Shown here piece by piece: positions 41,251-55,116 of a stretch of DNA of 64,000 bases. The DNA is taken from positions 43,528,979 through 43,592,978 of the forward strand of contig NC_090704.1 of the NCBI RefSeq assembly GCF_040954835.1, read 5' to 3'. Both the position numbers and the translations under genes were made by a program. Origin of the DNA: Lepisosteus oculatus. Lineage: Eukaryota > Chordata > Actinopteri > Semionotiformes > Lepisosteidae. Every line of letters begins with the position of its first letter. Within the stretch, counting starts at the first letter, position 1. Below the pieces are notes generated by a model. The model was not told where the DNA came from and did not search any database. It saw only the letters and a program-made list of their open reading frames with translations.

Positions 41251-44200
41251 GGGAGGCTTCGCCAGTGCACACAGACACTCTTTCTAAATGGGTTTGTCAG
41301 GGCCAGAAAAACTTGATGTGACTCGCACAGCTTTAAGATGGCTGACTTTGTGCCAGGTCCTTGTTTGCCTCTAGGAGCCAGTCATACACTGTAAACCCAG
41401 ACAATTTGTTGAGACTCTCTTACGTTGAAACAGAGTTTCTTCAGACAGACAGAAATAAACTAGACTTGGAGGAGAGAGAGGAGACTGACCTTAAAACACT
41501 AACATTACACATCTAATGTTTTATGCAACATCTTTACATGACTTTCATTAGGTTAGCTTAAGAGATGATATTAAGACCAGAGGAGCCACTTACTGTGTAC
41601 TATAGTTTGTTGTTGATGGACAGAAATGGGGGACCTTCAGTGAAAAGCTCTTTATTTCTCCCAAATTGTTTAATGCCAAGAAAATGAATAAAACATTTTT
41701 CCTTATTGTATAAAATGTTTGACCAAATTTAATTAATTTATGGATTCTTTTAGAAGAAAAATCAGAAATGGACTACTGAATGCTCATTTTTGGCATTCCT
41801 TATCAGTCACACCATTCCAAGTAAATTTGAACAGCCCGAGCTGTTCTGTACGTATTTCATTCTTGCATTGAGCCATATCTACTCACTATAAAGAGCTTTT
41901 GTTGTGCAGATATTTGGACCATTTGAGCTTTGGTCAGCATAAACACTTCAACTGATGTAATGAAAGGTCTATACACTCCACATTATGTTCTACCCTACTA
42001 AAGTTACAGTGAACCAACCCCTCACCTGTCGAGGGTCAGGATGTCTGTTTGAAGTTGTCAGGCCTGCTGGATTAGACCAGACGAAACCATCTAATGGGAT
42101 AATTGCTCTCATGAAAACATATGTGACCTGTGTAGAAAGGGGTCTTGTCCCAGCCTTCCACTCGCAGTTGGCACATCGCAGGACCTTGTTACAATATAAT
42201 AAAAAATCATCTTTTCCTTGGCACTGTGGAGATTGGATGTTTTCCTGGCAGTTTCCTCTCCCAGCATATATCCCAGTCTACAGTCTATTTACATGACTAT
42301 AATTGCATTCATTCAATTTCATAAGTTTTATGGAATGACTCATATATCCCTTTTAGTTTGCATGTAACAGTAACCCCATATCCATAACTATTCATAACGC
42401 GGTCTGCTTGCATCTTTTGTAAGATCTTATATCGACTAAGTGAAGATGGCTTTGTGCTACAAGACCCCTTTTCTTTTAATATTGCAGCACATTACAGTTT
42501 ATCCTCATTCCTCTCTCTTAATCAAAACCCAATTGTATTGCACAATGCTGGACGCTCAGCCAAGATATGGCCCATTTACAGCAGTATATACAAAGAAAAT
42601 GAAAATAATTTGCCATTATTTGCATTTTATGCACATTTCCTTTCTTTGTCCATCATTGCTGTACTTCTAGGGTACTAGGGTCCTTTGGCAGTGCTGAGGG
42701 ATGTGCAAGTGTTTGATTGCTCCTATCCCTTCTATACCCTAATTTCACAATCTTACCATGATGTGAAATCATGAAGTGCCGAGAACTTCCAATTTTTTTG
42801 TGCGGATGCAAAGTTTAATGGTGGCACTTGGAAATTAAGACTATGGGGCAACTTAACACGATGTTTGGCTTCCTTTAGAAAACTTTAATGTTTTGTGGCG
42901 TTATGTGGAAAAAAATGTGGAAATTCTTTTAAAATGCTGTTAAATTGGGGTTTTCTGTGCTTTTGAGACCATGGTTGTATTTTAATGGAAATTAGGTCAT
43001 GACACCATCAGTGTACATAGTAATGTAGTCTGTACCCCCTGGGACTCAGAAGAAAACAGTGCTTTTGCTAAATTGGTCTGTGTTATCGTTTGTTTTGTCT
43101 TTGTTTTGTTTTAACACATGCAGTGTCCTGCAGTGAAGCCCTTATTTCATAGATAAAATAAATACAGTTTGACATTTGATCTTTTTGTCAGAAAGAGATC
43201 TAGGAATGCATGTGTACTTGTATGGTTATTCCTCAAGTTCAACTTCTGGATCACTTTTCTGCAGTAAGAGAAATAACCACAGTCGCAAGTGTAATATTTT
43301 TGAGAATCTATAGTTTGAAGTTGAGTTTTTGGGCTTATTTAGAAATGTCTATTATTTAGTCTGAAGGTACTCAGTTGTACTTGCATATTTAAAAAGCATA
43401 TTCATCTAATGATCCTTAAAAGCAGTCTTTTGCAAAGCAGCTGTTGTCTTGAAACAAACCGCAAACATACAGTACAATATCGAGAGGGGAAAACCTGCAC
43501 AAATTTTGCAGGCTGATGAATGACTTTCTTGCATGCCAGGATTTTACTGGGACTTCAGATCTGTGTGTAGAGTATGAAAGATGTGCTTTTCCAATGACAA
43601 GAAAATACAGTACAAGTCTGACAAGCTCTGTAATGTAAAGGGCATGGCGTAATTTCCACTACATATCCATGATTAATACAGATTACATCCCAGAGACACA
43701 CATACTGAGCTTTCTTTGCGCTTAGAGCTGTTCGTCTGGTCTAAAAGACGTCATTCTTCCTTGCAGCTGACAAGTATGGCTAACTTCACAGAACTCCATT
43801 CTTTCATTACTCCTAGGTTGGCTGATGCATTGTGGCTGTGTACTCCAGGTTGTAATGTTGGTGTAGAGGGAGACGCATGGTGCCGAACCGAGTGGCAGGA
43901 AACAAAGAGCTCCCTGTTTTCTTCACCACTGATTGCTGGATGAAAACGATGCCCTTTTGATCTGCCTTGGCAAGGAGTTTTATATTTCGTGTTATTTCAA
44001 ATGGAAAGCTGATGCTGACATTTAGGGTTTTACAGCTGCATGACAGTTCTGTCAGTGGGTGAAACTTGCATCACTTCTTCTGGATTACTGCTCGGCGAGG
44101 TTTGGTGTCCATCAGTGCCTCTCCTGTTCCGAACATTTACTGCAGATTTTTGATCTGTTCAGTGGCGTTCTGGGATATTAGCTGCCACTGCTGTACCGCA

Positions 44201-47200
44201 CGCAGTGAGTAGAATCCAAACCTCTAAGATAACAACAAAATAAAAATGTCAGGGCTTGAAAAACGTTGCTTGGTTTCACAGTGTTTGGAGAAAACTGTGA
44301 TTTTAAATTCCCGATTTAATCTCCGTGTCATTTCTCTTTGCTGCTTCTGCACATCCATTCCCTGAAATGCAGCTCCATATGGAAAACGGCAAGACCAGCA
44401 TGGCGGGGGGATGTCATGTTTCAGGATGTATAACCATAGAAAGGAAATCTGGGTCCTGCACAAGAGGAGTCGCACAAGTAACACAATATGCATACCCTGA
44501 GCACGAGCTGTGTTACCTTTGAGTGTGAAAGTGATTATCATGGATATTACTGTAAATAGAATCTGCTGGATGCATTAGGCTTCCACACCTTCTATTCAAA
44601 GAATGTACTGCCCTCTGACTGCATGTGACCTCAGGAGGCCTCGGTCAAGATTCGGCATTTGAATCGGCAGTCTGCTCTGTCAGCAGCTGCCTGGAGGCAT
44701 GCTGGGAATCTCCAAGCAGAACGAGAGGATAAAGCAGGTGTAGAGTTCTTTGGTCCTCTTAGATGCCAGCCAGTGACACCTTCTGATTTTAGTGTTTCAG
44801 CCCCTGGTCATGGACAGAAATAAAATGTGGTGCTCATTCTGGTGCTAGGTACTAATTGGCCTCTTCTATAAATGCTAAGCACCTGGGAGTCGAGCTCCAG
44901 AATGCCTTGATGGGAGTTTGGGGTTTATCGCAGGAGAAAAGCTAATTGGCTATTATTAGACTGACTGTTATCCCAAACCAGAGGAGAGAGGTAATCCCAC
45001 ATCTCATTGTCCACTGGTGATCCTGAATAAATCCTACCATTGAACCCATTCCTTAGATGGTAATCTAGTGACTTAGTCGAAAACTAAATATCACCAAAAA
45101 AAAAAATGTCAGCGAGTCAGGTATCTGTTAATTATCTCAAAACGCCTGTGGATTCTCCTTGGTGTGTGAAGAAAAGATATGTGAGTCTGGGGTCAAATCT
45201 CAATGTTCTCGTTTACAATGAAAGATAAATGACTGGAAAGATTCTTCACTCAACTTCACTCAGCTTTCGAAGCGTTCCTCTGAATTCCTTTTTCCATTTT
45301 CTTGGCAAAGCTTTCCCAGTCTTTGACATCTTGGAGTAGCCATTGCGAGTTATATGATTGCCTAAATTATTAAGTGACATCCACAACAAGGGATTTTATT
45401 CACCGTTTATTTGAATGCAATTTTTATCTGCAAAAGTCATTTTTAGAAGTTTTGTTTTATTCAGTAAAGCATTACCCTTTTTAAAATGAAAATGAAATTT
45501 AAGTGTCTTGGACTGTGCACAGGAGAGTTTCTGTCCATCTCCAGACATCAGGGTTTGATTATGGAGGTGATCTAAAACCGTATCGGATTCTGGATGCAGA
45601 TTCAAACCCACAGCTTTGCCTGGAGGGCCAGAGCCAAAAACCTGGGATTTCAAATCGGGAAAACCTGTATGAATTATGAGTATGCATAACATGTTCATGT
45701 AATAGATCTCGGCGGTGAAGCAATAAAAAAGAATTGGTTTGTCAGGGTGAACGTATCCTCAGTGTAGACATTAGGGTTCATTCTAAAAGAGAAGTGTAAA
45801 TACATGCAAATAAGTGTGCTACAGTCTTTATTATTATTAAAGAAAGCATTCATTTAGTTTATTTTCCAAAAAATTCTCATTTGTTTTACCAACTTTTAGC
45901 ATGATACTTGCAGCTAAAGTCAATTATGAGGAGAGAAAATTAAATGACTGCCGTCTCAGACTGTCAGGGTTATGTGTACTTATAAATACTGTTAGATCAG
46001 CTCTAGCACAACACATGTGGCCCTGCACTCATTTTTGCCTCCCTTATACAGATATGGAAGGAATACAAAATACATCCTGGTTTTGTAGGACTGTATTGCA
46101 GCACCCAGTCTCTTGGGGTGTTCTGTAAGAAAAGCACCCTCAGACATGTGTAACTGTGTTACCTTAGCTACGAGGCAGTGGATCAATCTAAAATACTTTC
46201 TTTGAACAAAAAACTTCAAACTTTTATGTTTGCCAAGAAAATAAAACATCCACACATTGGCTGTGTTCCTTCAATGGACCCCAGATAGCTCTAAGAGTAA
46301 AGGAAATTATATTTAGGATTTCCAGAATGCAACATCTTTTACCTTAAAAATTATTTATTTTGTTTTTCTGGTCCTTGTACTATTGTTATTGATAGAAGCT
46401 ATTAAATGATCACATCTCTGTATTGCACTCTTGTGATCCGTTAAAGAAGAAGAATTACACCCTGAATTTGTATATAAAGGCACAACCTCTGAATATCTTT
46501 ATAGGGGGGTTACAAAATGGAGAATTACAGAAATAACTAAGCAGAATGATCGATAAATAATCATAAGCCCCAAATTGTAACGATATAAATATACCAAGCA
46601 GTTGGTATAATTAGAGGCACCCGAGTTCTTTGTTCTCTGGCACAGCTTTGACTAAAGAGTAATAAATCCGGCACACTTGGTTAAACAATATGTATTAATA
46701 ATGGCAATACACACTAACCAACAAACGGCACAACATACAAGTTACTCTGTTAACAAACAAGGCATCTTGGAGGCCAAGTCCTGACAAACTAAAAATAAAC
46801 TTGGACCTCATAAACCTGCATCTAAAATAAACAGAATACAACCTACTGTACATTAAATCTCTCTGTAAACCTGGATGCTGTGATCTATCTCCATGTTCTA
46901 AAAATGCATCCAATAATCAGGAGAGTCTGTTTTTAACCCGGGGATTCTCTATACAAGAATTCTGAGTTTCCTAAAAACAAGAGAATGGTAAGTTCTCTTA
47001 TGATTCAAATAGTTAACTCGAATCTGGTTTTAAAAGCTGATTGGAACAAGGCCATCCTGCCTGGTACTCTCTCTTCTCTCTTCTTTGATCCTTCTCTCAG
47101 TCCTCTCTCCTGCGTCCTCTCTTTTCAGTCTTTGCCTACCTGACTTTTTTATTCTCTGTTCCTTGACTATTGATCACCCTTGAATATTTACCCAGAACCA

Positions 47201-48599
47201 GATGATTCCTTTGATCAATGCATCTGGGACCCCCATACCACTCAGCAGAAGCCTATGTTCCTTTCTTGCTCTGAAGCTCCCAAGAACTGCAAATGTTGAC
47301 ACTAGCTAGGTGTTTGACCATTGACGCCCCAATAGCCCTTTTCAATAGGTGTAACAATATGTACAGCATAATTCCTGCAGTGCTTTATATTTTCAGATAT
47401 TTTTACTGTGATAAAGCCACTCTGAGTCATTTTTGCCTCAATCTACTATCTGAAATTCCATTGTTACTGCAGCGTGTTGGCAGTGTCTGTCCCAGAAGGA
47501 AGCTGAGCCTGACGATGTTCTGTAGTCTGTCCACAGCAGTTCCACTGCAAACAGGCTGAATTGACTTGCAAGGCAAAGAGCTTTGATCTGAGGCCGCCTG
47601 ATGTGGTGATATTTCAGCTGCTTGTTACATAGGAACAGTGGGGACATCAGTCAGGTTTGCAGACAGCTCATTCAGTGACCTCAACTTTCTTACTGCTCCT
47701 GCTTAAGTCGGATGGAGCCTTACCGAACACAGAAGGAGTACTACAAAAGAGTATTTATTGCCTGGCTGGAAGACATGTATGAATATAATCTCAAATATGT
47801 ATGCATGCAGAGAATGGGAAAATAGAATCGGGAGAAAACGGGATCAGGGAGTTGGTAGACAGAGTTCCTAATGCAGTAGAATAGTCCTAGGCAGTTATAG
47901 AAAGGTGATTCAGGGTGATGGAGAATTGGTTAATATGACCACAGTGTGAAGTACCGGAAGAGTAATGCAGTTAATATAAAGCTCAATATGTGGAAATGCA
48001 ACTGTAACTGTCCCTGACCTTAAATCTCAGTGCATTATGTCATAAAAACATTATAAGGATGTTACCCCACCGGTGATACAAATTTTAAAAATCGGATTGC
48101 ACCGTTTTCCTTTTATTTAATGGGTTGAATTTCCAAAGTCAATGATTTGCATGGTAATGAAAGCTGTTTAGAATGATTGACTTTAATGTTCTGGGTCTTT
48201 ATAATAAAATGTCAGTGGAAGTAGATGGTAAAATAATGAAGCAACACCTAATTTATCAACAATGAGGTCCAGGGAGAGACAATTCCCCTAATGGGGTTAT
48301 ACAGTTTGTCTGCCAATGTAATCAGAATTAACTCACTGTAGGAAGGGATTTCATTTCAACATGCAGGGTTTCTGGTCTTCAGGTTAGCAGTGTAAGATGG
48401 AGAAAGATTTGGTGTTCTTTACCTGGACACTTTCCGGAATCTAAATTCTATTCTCCTCCCCACATGTCCAGATGGTGCCCGGGCTGGGTACCATCTGAGT
48501 TGGATGCTGCATCACTGCCATAGATCCAAGATGGACATTGTTGATATAGCTATCGTTTAGGAGGAATTTACTTGTCTACAGAGATCTGCACACAAAAGA
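41251..48599 (+). other. Intron 1, middle part
   Basis: No exon or named transposon recognised over 7 kb. Frames of up to 105 codons are scattered on both strands and look random. A pyrimidine tract lies at 47066-47126. The part around 46500-47330 has a different texture and might be an old repeat, but I could not identify it. Confidence 0.55.
47066..47126 (+). repeat. Polypyrimidine (CT-rich) tract
   Basis: About 60 bases that are nearly all C or T, with few interruptions. Low complexity; such tracts can form triplex DNA. It lies too far from any known exon to act as a splice-acceptor tract. Confidence 0.7.
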
Positions 48600-48850
48600 C
48601 ATGATGGCTGGATGGATTAATACCCTCATCGTTTCCTTTTTTAAATTGTATAATTTTAGCATGCCCAAAGGGGTTGGGCAACCAGTTGACCTTGGACCTC
48701 TTAAGGTTTTTTCTCTCCTTACTAAGGAGTTTTTGGTTCCTCTCCTCTGTTGTCTTCTGTTCTGTATTGACAAAATGTATTGTTAAGTGCCTTGGGGCAA
48801 CCTTGTTGTGAAAGGCGCTATATAAAAATGAATTGAATTGAATTAAATTC
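48600..48850 (+). mobile_element. L2-like LINE 3' tail
   Basis: The segment ends with AAGTGCCTTGGGGCAAC, GTTGTGAAAGGCGCTATATA and a GAATTGAATTGAATT repeat. This is the characteristic 3' terminus of fish L2-type LINEs and of SINEs that share it. The upstream part (GGTTTTTTCTCTCCTTACTA and GGTTCCTCTCCTC) fits the LINE 3' untranslated region. No reverse transcriptase remains, so the copy is strongly 5' truncated. The 136-codon minus-strand frame over it is incidental. Confidence 0.75.
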
Positions 48851-51800
48851 CATTTGACTTTAATCGCTTTGTGCTGCAGACATTTGCTTCTCCTTAAAAT
48901 TACAGTGATAGGACTCCGGGAGTTTCCGATTCCAGGGTGTCTGATGGTACCGGTTCCTTGATGGGCACAATCAGGCACAGCTATTCAGAGATTGTTATAA
49001 GTCTGTGTTGAGAAGAGCCACATGTAGACAACCTTGAGTGCTCTGCTCCATTACACTGATAGCTGTTTTTATTCTTTCTAATCCTTAATTATGTATCTTT
49101 TCTTCTATATGTTGTTTAGCATCATGGTCAATTAAATAATCAAGTATAGTTTAGTAATTGCTGGTTTGATCAAAGTCTTGTAGTAGTCCTGAAGCAGAAA
49201 TTGAAGTGCTTCCTGTTCCTCATGTAAACACTTATAAGCAAACCAAAGGAATTAAAATGCTGCTTGTCTTTCAATACATTTACATTAAAGGTGCATTATG
49301 GTTACTAAAGCAGGCCTGTCGCGTACCTGATTAGAAAGCTAATAAAAATATCATCATGCCTAGGCCTCAATGGAAATATGGCTGTGATGTCATGCTTTTG
49401 ATATGACCAGTGCTATATTTGGCTTGTGGGATGGAACATGTCCTTGCTTTGTTGTTCTGTCTTCAGGCTATGGTTAAATGAATTGGCCTGGATCTTGGGG
49501 CCACAAACCGCAGTGTATCTGGTGCGCATGTGTAGCTTCTTCTTAATCTGTTTGTTCAAAGCAAAATATTTAAGAATTAGAGTAAAATTGCAATGAAAAA
49601 TCAAGCTAAGCAAAAAGCATAGCAGACCCATTACCAGAAATGTTTTTTTCTAGCATTTTTAAAAATGTTTTGTGATTTATTTAAAAAGGTATAACATAGA
49701 CTAGAACTTATTGAGTGTGCCAGTGTGTTAAAGGGAGAGGAAACGTGAATACGTGGCAGTTTTATCTCTAGTATGGAGCCTATTGGATGCCATCTGAGCC
49801 ATTTTGTCACCTTACTGTTTTTGCCACATAGGAAATGCATACAGTAGTGACAGCTATTGGGAATCTGTGCACTTTGTTGCAGTTGCAACTAATCAGCTTG
49901 TGTTAAAGGGCCAGTAGCACTGAACCTGTTACAGAAGTGAACCCCCTTGAAATCTTAACCAGTGGTGCCTGAGGGGATAGTAAAAGAGTCCAAGGTGTGC
50001 AGGAGTAACAGAAGGCCCACCCAATATACTTCAAATATCATGTCATCGTGACAGATGAAGAAAGACATTACGTACACAATGCCACACCATTATATGTACA
50101 GTATGTATAAGCCTTAGTATGTTTTTTTTGTTTCATCAATATCCCATGCACATTCCAAGCAGGCATAACAAATGTTGATTATCACAACAGACATCAACAT
50201 AGTTTTCAAATTTCTGCTCATTTAGCTTCTGTTCTTTCAGGTGGGCAGATCTTCTGTTGCTAGTGTAACTGTTGAAACTTTCTTTGTGTGCTTCTGACAT
50301 AAAGCATCTTCGCTTCATTGGTTTGGTATTTTGAGACACAAAAGCAAACATGCACAGTGAAGGGTCACAAAGCCTTCCTCCGATGTGTGAGATGGGAATC
50401 AAAGTCAGCCTTGCAGTCTGTGGTGGGTGGATGTCTATTTGCTGGGAGTTCACAGAGTGAATGCCACACGTCACAAATGCAAAGATTTATTTTGAGTTGG
50501 GAGAATCCTGTTTGGTCTTGAAGATCCAGTCACATTGTGAGGTATTTGGGCACTGCTGTTGTGTGTGCTCACTGTCATCTTTGGTGGATGTAAAGTTGCA
50601 GAGAGAACCCAAATTGTATGGAAAATCATGTAACCATCTTGCACAGCTTTAGCTACTTGACAAGAAAAATGTTGTGGTGCAAAAGGCACTGGATTCCAGT
50701 GACCCACGGATTAGAGAAGATGTTCTGTCCATTACAGCATGGTCAGATTTCTAAAGCTGGTCATTCATAACTAAGAGCATTTAGCTAGACTTGTGAGTTG
50801 TGTGGAAGAATTTTATCAGCCCATTAGTGCTTTTAGAGGAGGGACAGGTCCCTTAATCTCCACAGTAACATTCCATTCAGCGATCTGCAGAGAAGGATGC
50901 CATTTGCCCTGAAGACCAGCAGCAGGCAAATACTGATTCTCTAATCGTTACAGGGGGATTACTAAGGTCCCTTCCTTAGGCCAATTTTCCACTGTATCTG
51001 AGAGCAATCTTCTGAAAAGTAGATGGTGCTCCACCCTCTGTTAATAATTAATTGGTCCAATTAGGACAACTGCATTATTCACAGTGAGCCGTGATCTCAC
51101 CCATTAAGAAGAAAACCCTGTTCTGTGTGGCTTTCCCTGCAGGCTACTCTGCACACTTTTGAGGGGGGCTTATCGCCTCCGTATGCAGAGAGAGTACACG
51201 CTGGCAAACGCCGCCCCTGCTGGAGTAATCCATCCTTTTAGAAGGGATTCGGACTTAAAACCATTCAATCATATTCCATCAGATGGCAGCTTCGCACTCC
51301 TCAGCCAGGCAGAGATACCAAATATCTGAACCTGTAATTCCCCCCAAACCGAGCAGGAATGTTATTGTAGCAACACTTCGTCAGTCGGGTAAAAACTAAC
51401 TAGTCTCATGATGGTCTACGTGTACAGTATGTGTCCTTGAGAAAGGAGAACAGAGCCTATTGTCGTCTGTATGCATTTAACACAGGAGCAATTGTGTTTC
51501 TGTAAGGATCTAAGGTAGCGCCCTTCTTAAGTAGATCACACGCTAATGTGACTGCTGCTTATTGCAGGCTTGGAGAACATTTTGAAGATGCCTTAGTACA
51601 GTATATGTGTGCATACATACAGAAATAGCATCAGCCTTGCAACATTGACCAAGGCTTTATAGGTTTGGTTTTTAATTTCATGTTCTCATTATCAAGTCAG
51701 TGTTCGATAACGGATTAAGTACAGACGACCCGAGAACAGCCATCTCTGAAGTGAAATTTAAATTCGCCACACAGATTAAGCTCCCAAGGAAGCTGTATAT

Positions 51801-53859
51801 TAAAAGCATTCCCAGTGCCGTCTCTAAGAAGATGGACGTAAAAAGCACTGCTGTGTGTCACTGGGATTTACTGTCCTTCAAATTGCTGAATATAATAACT
51901 TCCTGTTTCCTCCCTACGTTACTGTACAAAGAGGGCAGAAGATTTGATCAGATTGATTGATTTTTATTTGCTAACTGCATAATTAATGTTCCCCAAGCCT
52001 CCCTGACAACCATAATTCCATTACATAAACAATTTAGAAAGGTTTTATTAACACAAATTACAGTTCAGCCCCCTGCCTTAACATTTTACCACAACACAAG
52101 CTTGGAAATCGGGCAGAGCGAGTTTCTAGTGCTGAAAAAAATAGATTCTGGCATGAGGGAGGGGGATCTAATTATTTGTCTGTCAATTTGTCTTTCAGAT
52201 AAGTATTTTTCTCTGACAGCAAGGGTAATGTGTACCTTTCAGTGGATTGTGAAGGAGAAAAATTATCGCAAATTCTACATAACTGCCAGAGACCCTCCAA
52301 AGTCACTGATACTCACACCAAAAACAGAAAACAGCTTAGTTTTTAAAAATAATGATAGAAGAAATGTTTTTACTCAAGAAATGTTTTTATTTTGCTGTTC
52401 TTTCAGAGCCGTATTATAGAGTGTAGTTGTGTGGATTTCTGTAGGAGTGGTGTGAAATTAATATATACAGGCAGATGCCTATTATATAAAATAATGCTTA
52501 CTTATCAAGTTTGTATGTGTTGTAAGTTTTTGTGTGGGTAAAACAGCCGCTTTGATGCAAGACATATTTCTGAAAATAATACGGATCAAGTATTGTATCT
52601 TATATTTTCAAAAGATTGTTCCAAGTCTTATTGTCATTTCAGCGATCTTTGGACTTGTTAAATTGCTTTTCTATTAATATTTTAATTGTGATATAACCTA
52701 AGATAGTAATAGATAAAAAGAACACATTACCACTCCACCAGAAGTCCAAACCAAGACTAAAAAAAATATACGATGGTTTAAAAGGTAGTTCTTGAACTTG
52801 AACATTGAAGTACACGTCTGCAAATTTGATATCCATTTTTGGTTTTATCATAGTTTTTTGTACCAAGGCTCTTAACATTGCCACAAGACAGAATGGGAAA
52901 ACAAGAGGAAGTAGTTGTACTCTGAATCACAATGAATGATTGAGGTTTCTCTCTAAGCAATGGATGAATCAATACTGTATTTCTGGAGTTGTAAAATCGA
53001 TAAAATGAACATTGAAATATACAGTATATGTACGAGGAACTTATTTGAAACTCTTTTCTTTCACAAAGTTTTTCTGTGGTTGACATTTTCCTTAATAAAC
53101 TTTGGTTCAGACAGTTAACTTACATGACTCTTGGGGAGTTTTATTTAACCTGAAAAGGCAAGGAACTTGTTCTCAAACGATGTTGAGCTCCAAGCAGTGA
53201 TTACCTGAACGAATATGCTAAACGCTGTCCTACAAATAGGAGAAGTGGACATATTGTCACCTGGCCCAGATAAACTCTACTGGTGAGAATTCTCAGGGAT
53301 GTGGAAACATCTTGGAATCAACATGAATTTTGATGTGGCTGGCTACTGACATGCTCATTTTTGGAGGGTGAGGATGTCTGAGCGTTGTTTTACTTCCATC
53401 ATGGCACACAGATGCAACAATGTCTATGTGTGTTGTTGACTGCAGTGTAATATTTAATAGGAGTCTAGTATTTTAATATTAATCTGAAAGAGAAATGGTG
53501 ATGTCAATATATCACGATTTACACTATTATAATTTTTTAAGTTCTGATTGATGTGGTTTGTGTATGCCTCTTGCAGGCAAAAACATTTTGCATATATGCA
53601 TATTTTTCATATATTGACTATGGTACTGGATGGTCTTTTTATTTATTTCCAAGACAAAACCTCCTCATATGGATTGAAGTGGCCTATATCATTTTTAACT
53701 TTGAAGTTCATCTTTCCTCTGATAAATATTCATTTAGATAAAAAGTACATAACCAAAACCTCCACATTTATCTGTCTACAGTCTCTATTTTTTAATCACT
53801 CGATCTAGGTGTTAAATCTTTCTAATGCATGTGTGATACGCCATTCAGATTTTGTGGGC

Positions 53860-53870
53860 GGGGGGGGGGG
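53860..53870 (+). repeat. Poly-G homopolymer, 11 bases
   Basis: Uninterrupted G run preceded by GTGGGC. Low complexity and potentially quadruplex-forming. Confidence 0.85.
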
Positions 53871-54299
53871 ACAATACCTCCTCCGTATTCACATCTCCTG
53901 TTCAATCAGACCACTCCTTCATTGCTAATGCATTTTCAGACCATTAAATCATGGTGAAAGATAATATCCTGATTGCTAATATGAATCATTCCACCCACCC
54001 AAAACACCAATATCATCTTTTACATTCATCTTAGTACGTTGGAAGCTGCTTAGTTCTAATCATTTTCTTGCTTGAAATCTAGGTACGGACGGCTTGAATT
54101 ATTGAATGGTGCTCAAGGCTCAAGAATTAGGACATTAGTTGACAGATAATACAGGAAAACAGATGCAAGCGACGCCCTTGTGTAATTCGACTCATAAATA
54201 CCCTAGACTGCTCATAAAGAACGAGGAGACATCCTTCATGTGGATAATCAGAATGCTCAGACATCTGTTAATATGTTTAAAAGCCTTCAATCCGTCAGT

Positions 54300-54313
54300 C
54301 CCCCCCCCCCCCC
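54300..54313 (+). repeat. Poly-C homopolymer, 14 bases
   Basis: C run continuing into GCCC. It is the opposite-strand counterpart of the G run 430 bases upstream. Confidence 0.85.
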
Positions 54314-54699
54314 GCCCTTGCATTTTAACCCTTTGAAGCCTATAGAACAATTTCATTCAGAGTGATTTAAGGAGTTTATTTTCTAACAACTTGCTATAGT
54401 CTATTAAACCACAGGCCTCTTAAGTGTCTTATTTTGAACAGCCAGTGATTACATCTGACTTTGAGTTTAAGAGGAAGGAGTCTGTAGAACTTCAATAAAC
54501 CCCTGATGGCCATTGGAGTCATTGCACCTCCTGCCATTTGAGTACCAGCAGTTAAAATCCTAAATTCTTCATTTCAGGCAGCTAAGAACGGATTGAGGGA
54601 GGGTGACGATCTCTTTGTCATTATCTCCCTTGTTCTTGCATGTTGAAATCTGAAGTTTCAAACTCTAGATTTTGACAGCTGTGTTGCCTCTCTGTTGTC

Positions 54700-54808
54700 T
54701 GATCTCACCAGGTCTTGCCTTCCTTGATCAGTACAGGGACGGAAGACCTCCAGGGATCACCAGTTTACCGTACAGGTGGTGCTGGTGGCCCAATAAGTTG
54801 CTCTCTGG
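54700..54808 (+). mobile_element. Diverged 5S-SINE-like fragment, interrupted
   Basis: CTTGATCAGTACAGGGACGG followed by AAGACCTCCAGGGA corresponds to the 5S intermediate element and C-box region, and GGTGGTGCTGGTGGCCCAAT fits the body that follows the head. The match stops where the palindromic element begins at 54809. A possible continuation (CCCATGCCCCAGGTGGGGG) lies right after that element, at about 55129-55150. The identification is tentative because divergence is high. Confidence 0.4.
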
Positions 54809-55116
54809 TGAGGCTTTATTTGAAAAATTGGCTTCAGAATCATGACTGCTACACTAGACATCATAATCACATGCATAATACATTACAGGGACATGCATAA
54901 ATTACATAAAGCGTGCATAAGGTCATGACATTTACTTATCATTGCATCATGTCAAAGGGCTATAAATGATTCTAAAACAAATGTCATGACCTCTGACACG
55001 CACGTGATGTCATTTGAGTATGTCCCTGTAAAACATTATGCATGTGATTATGATGTCTAGTCGCAGTTCCAAAGACATTCTGAAACCATTATGCAGCCAG
55101 TGAAATAAAGCCTAAC
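54809..55116. mobile_element. Palindromic MITE with long inverted repeats
   Basis: About 308 bp made of two long arms that are inverted copies of each other. The left arm begins GAGGCTTTATTT and contains CTAGACATCATAATCACATG, CATTACAGGGACAT and AGGTCATGACATTT. The right arm contains each of these in reverse complement in the mirrored order, ending AAATAAAGCCTAA. The centre is near 54960. No coding sequence. The shape is that of a non-autonomous DNA transposon (MITE) of the fold-back type. The superfamily is not assigned: a clear target-site duplication could not be read and the ends match none I know with certainty. Confidence 0.8.

Larger units (their letters stand above)
48851..54699 (+). 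other. Intron 1, gene-free stretch with candidate conserved blocks
   Basis: No exon seen. Two blocks stand out by composition: about 50860-51350, with a TTAATAATTAATTGG stretch at about 51043-51057, and about 51690-52200. Both look like enhancer candidates but need alignment. Homopolymer G (53860-53870) and C (54300-54313) runs are present. Confidence 0.5.

Noticed and set aside
46500..47330. Possible LTR or retroviral remnant
   Set aside because: The texture is unlike its neighbours, but no LTR ends, primer-binding site or reverse transcriptase motif could be seen, so no call is made.
48568..48978. 136-codon minus-strand frame
   Set aside because: Runs antisense through the L2-like tail; incidental.
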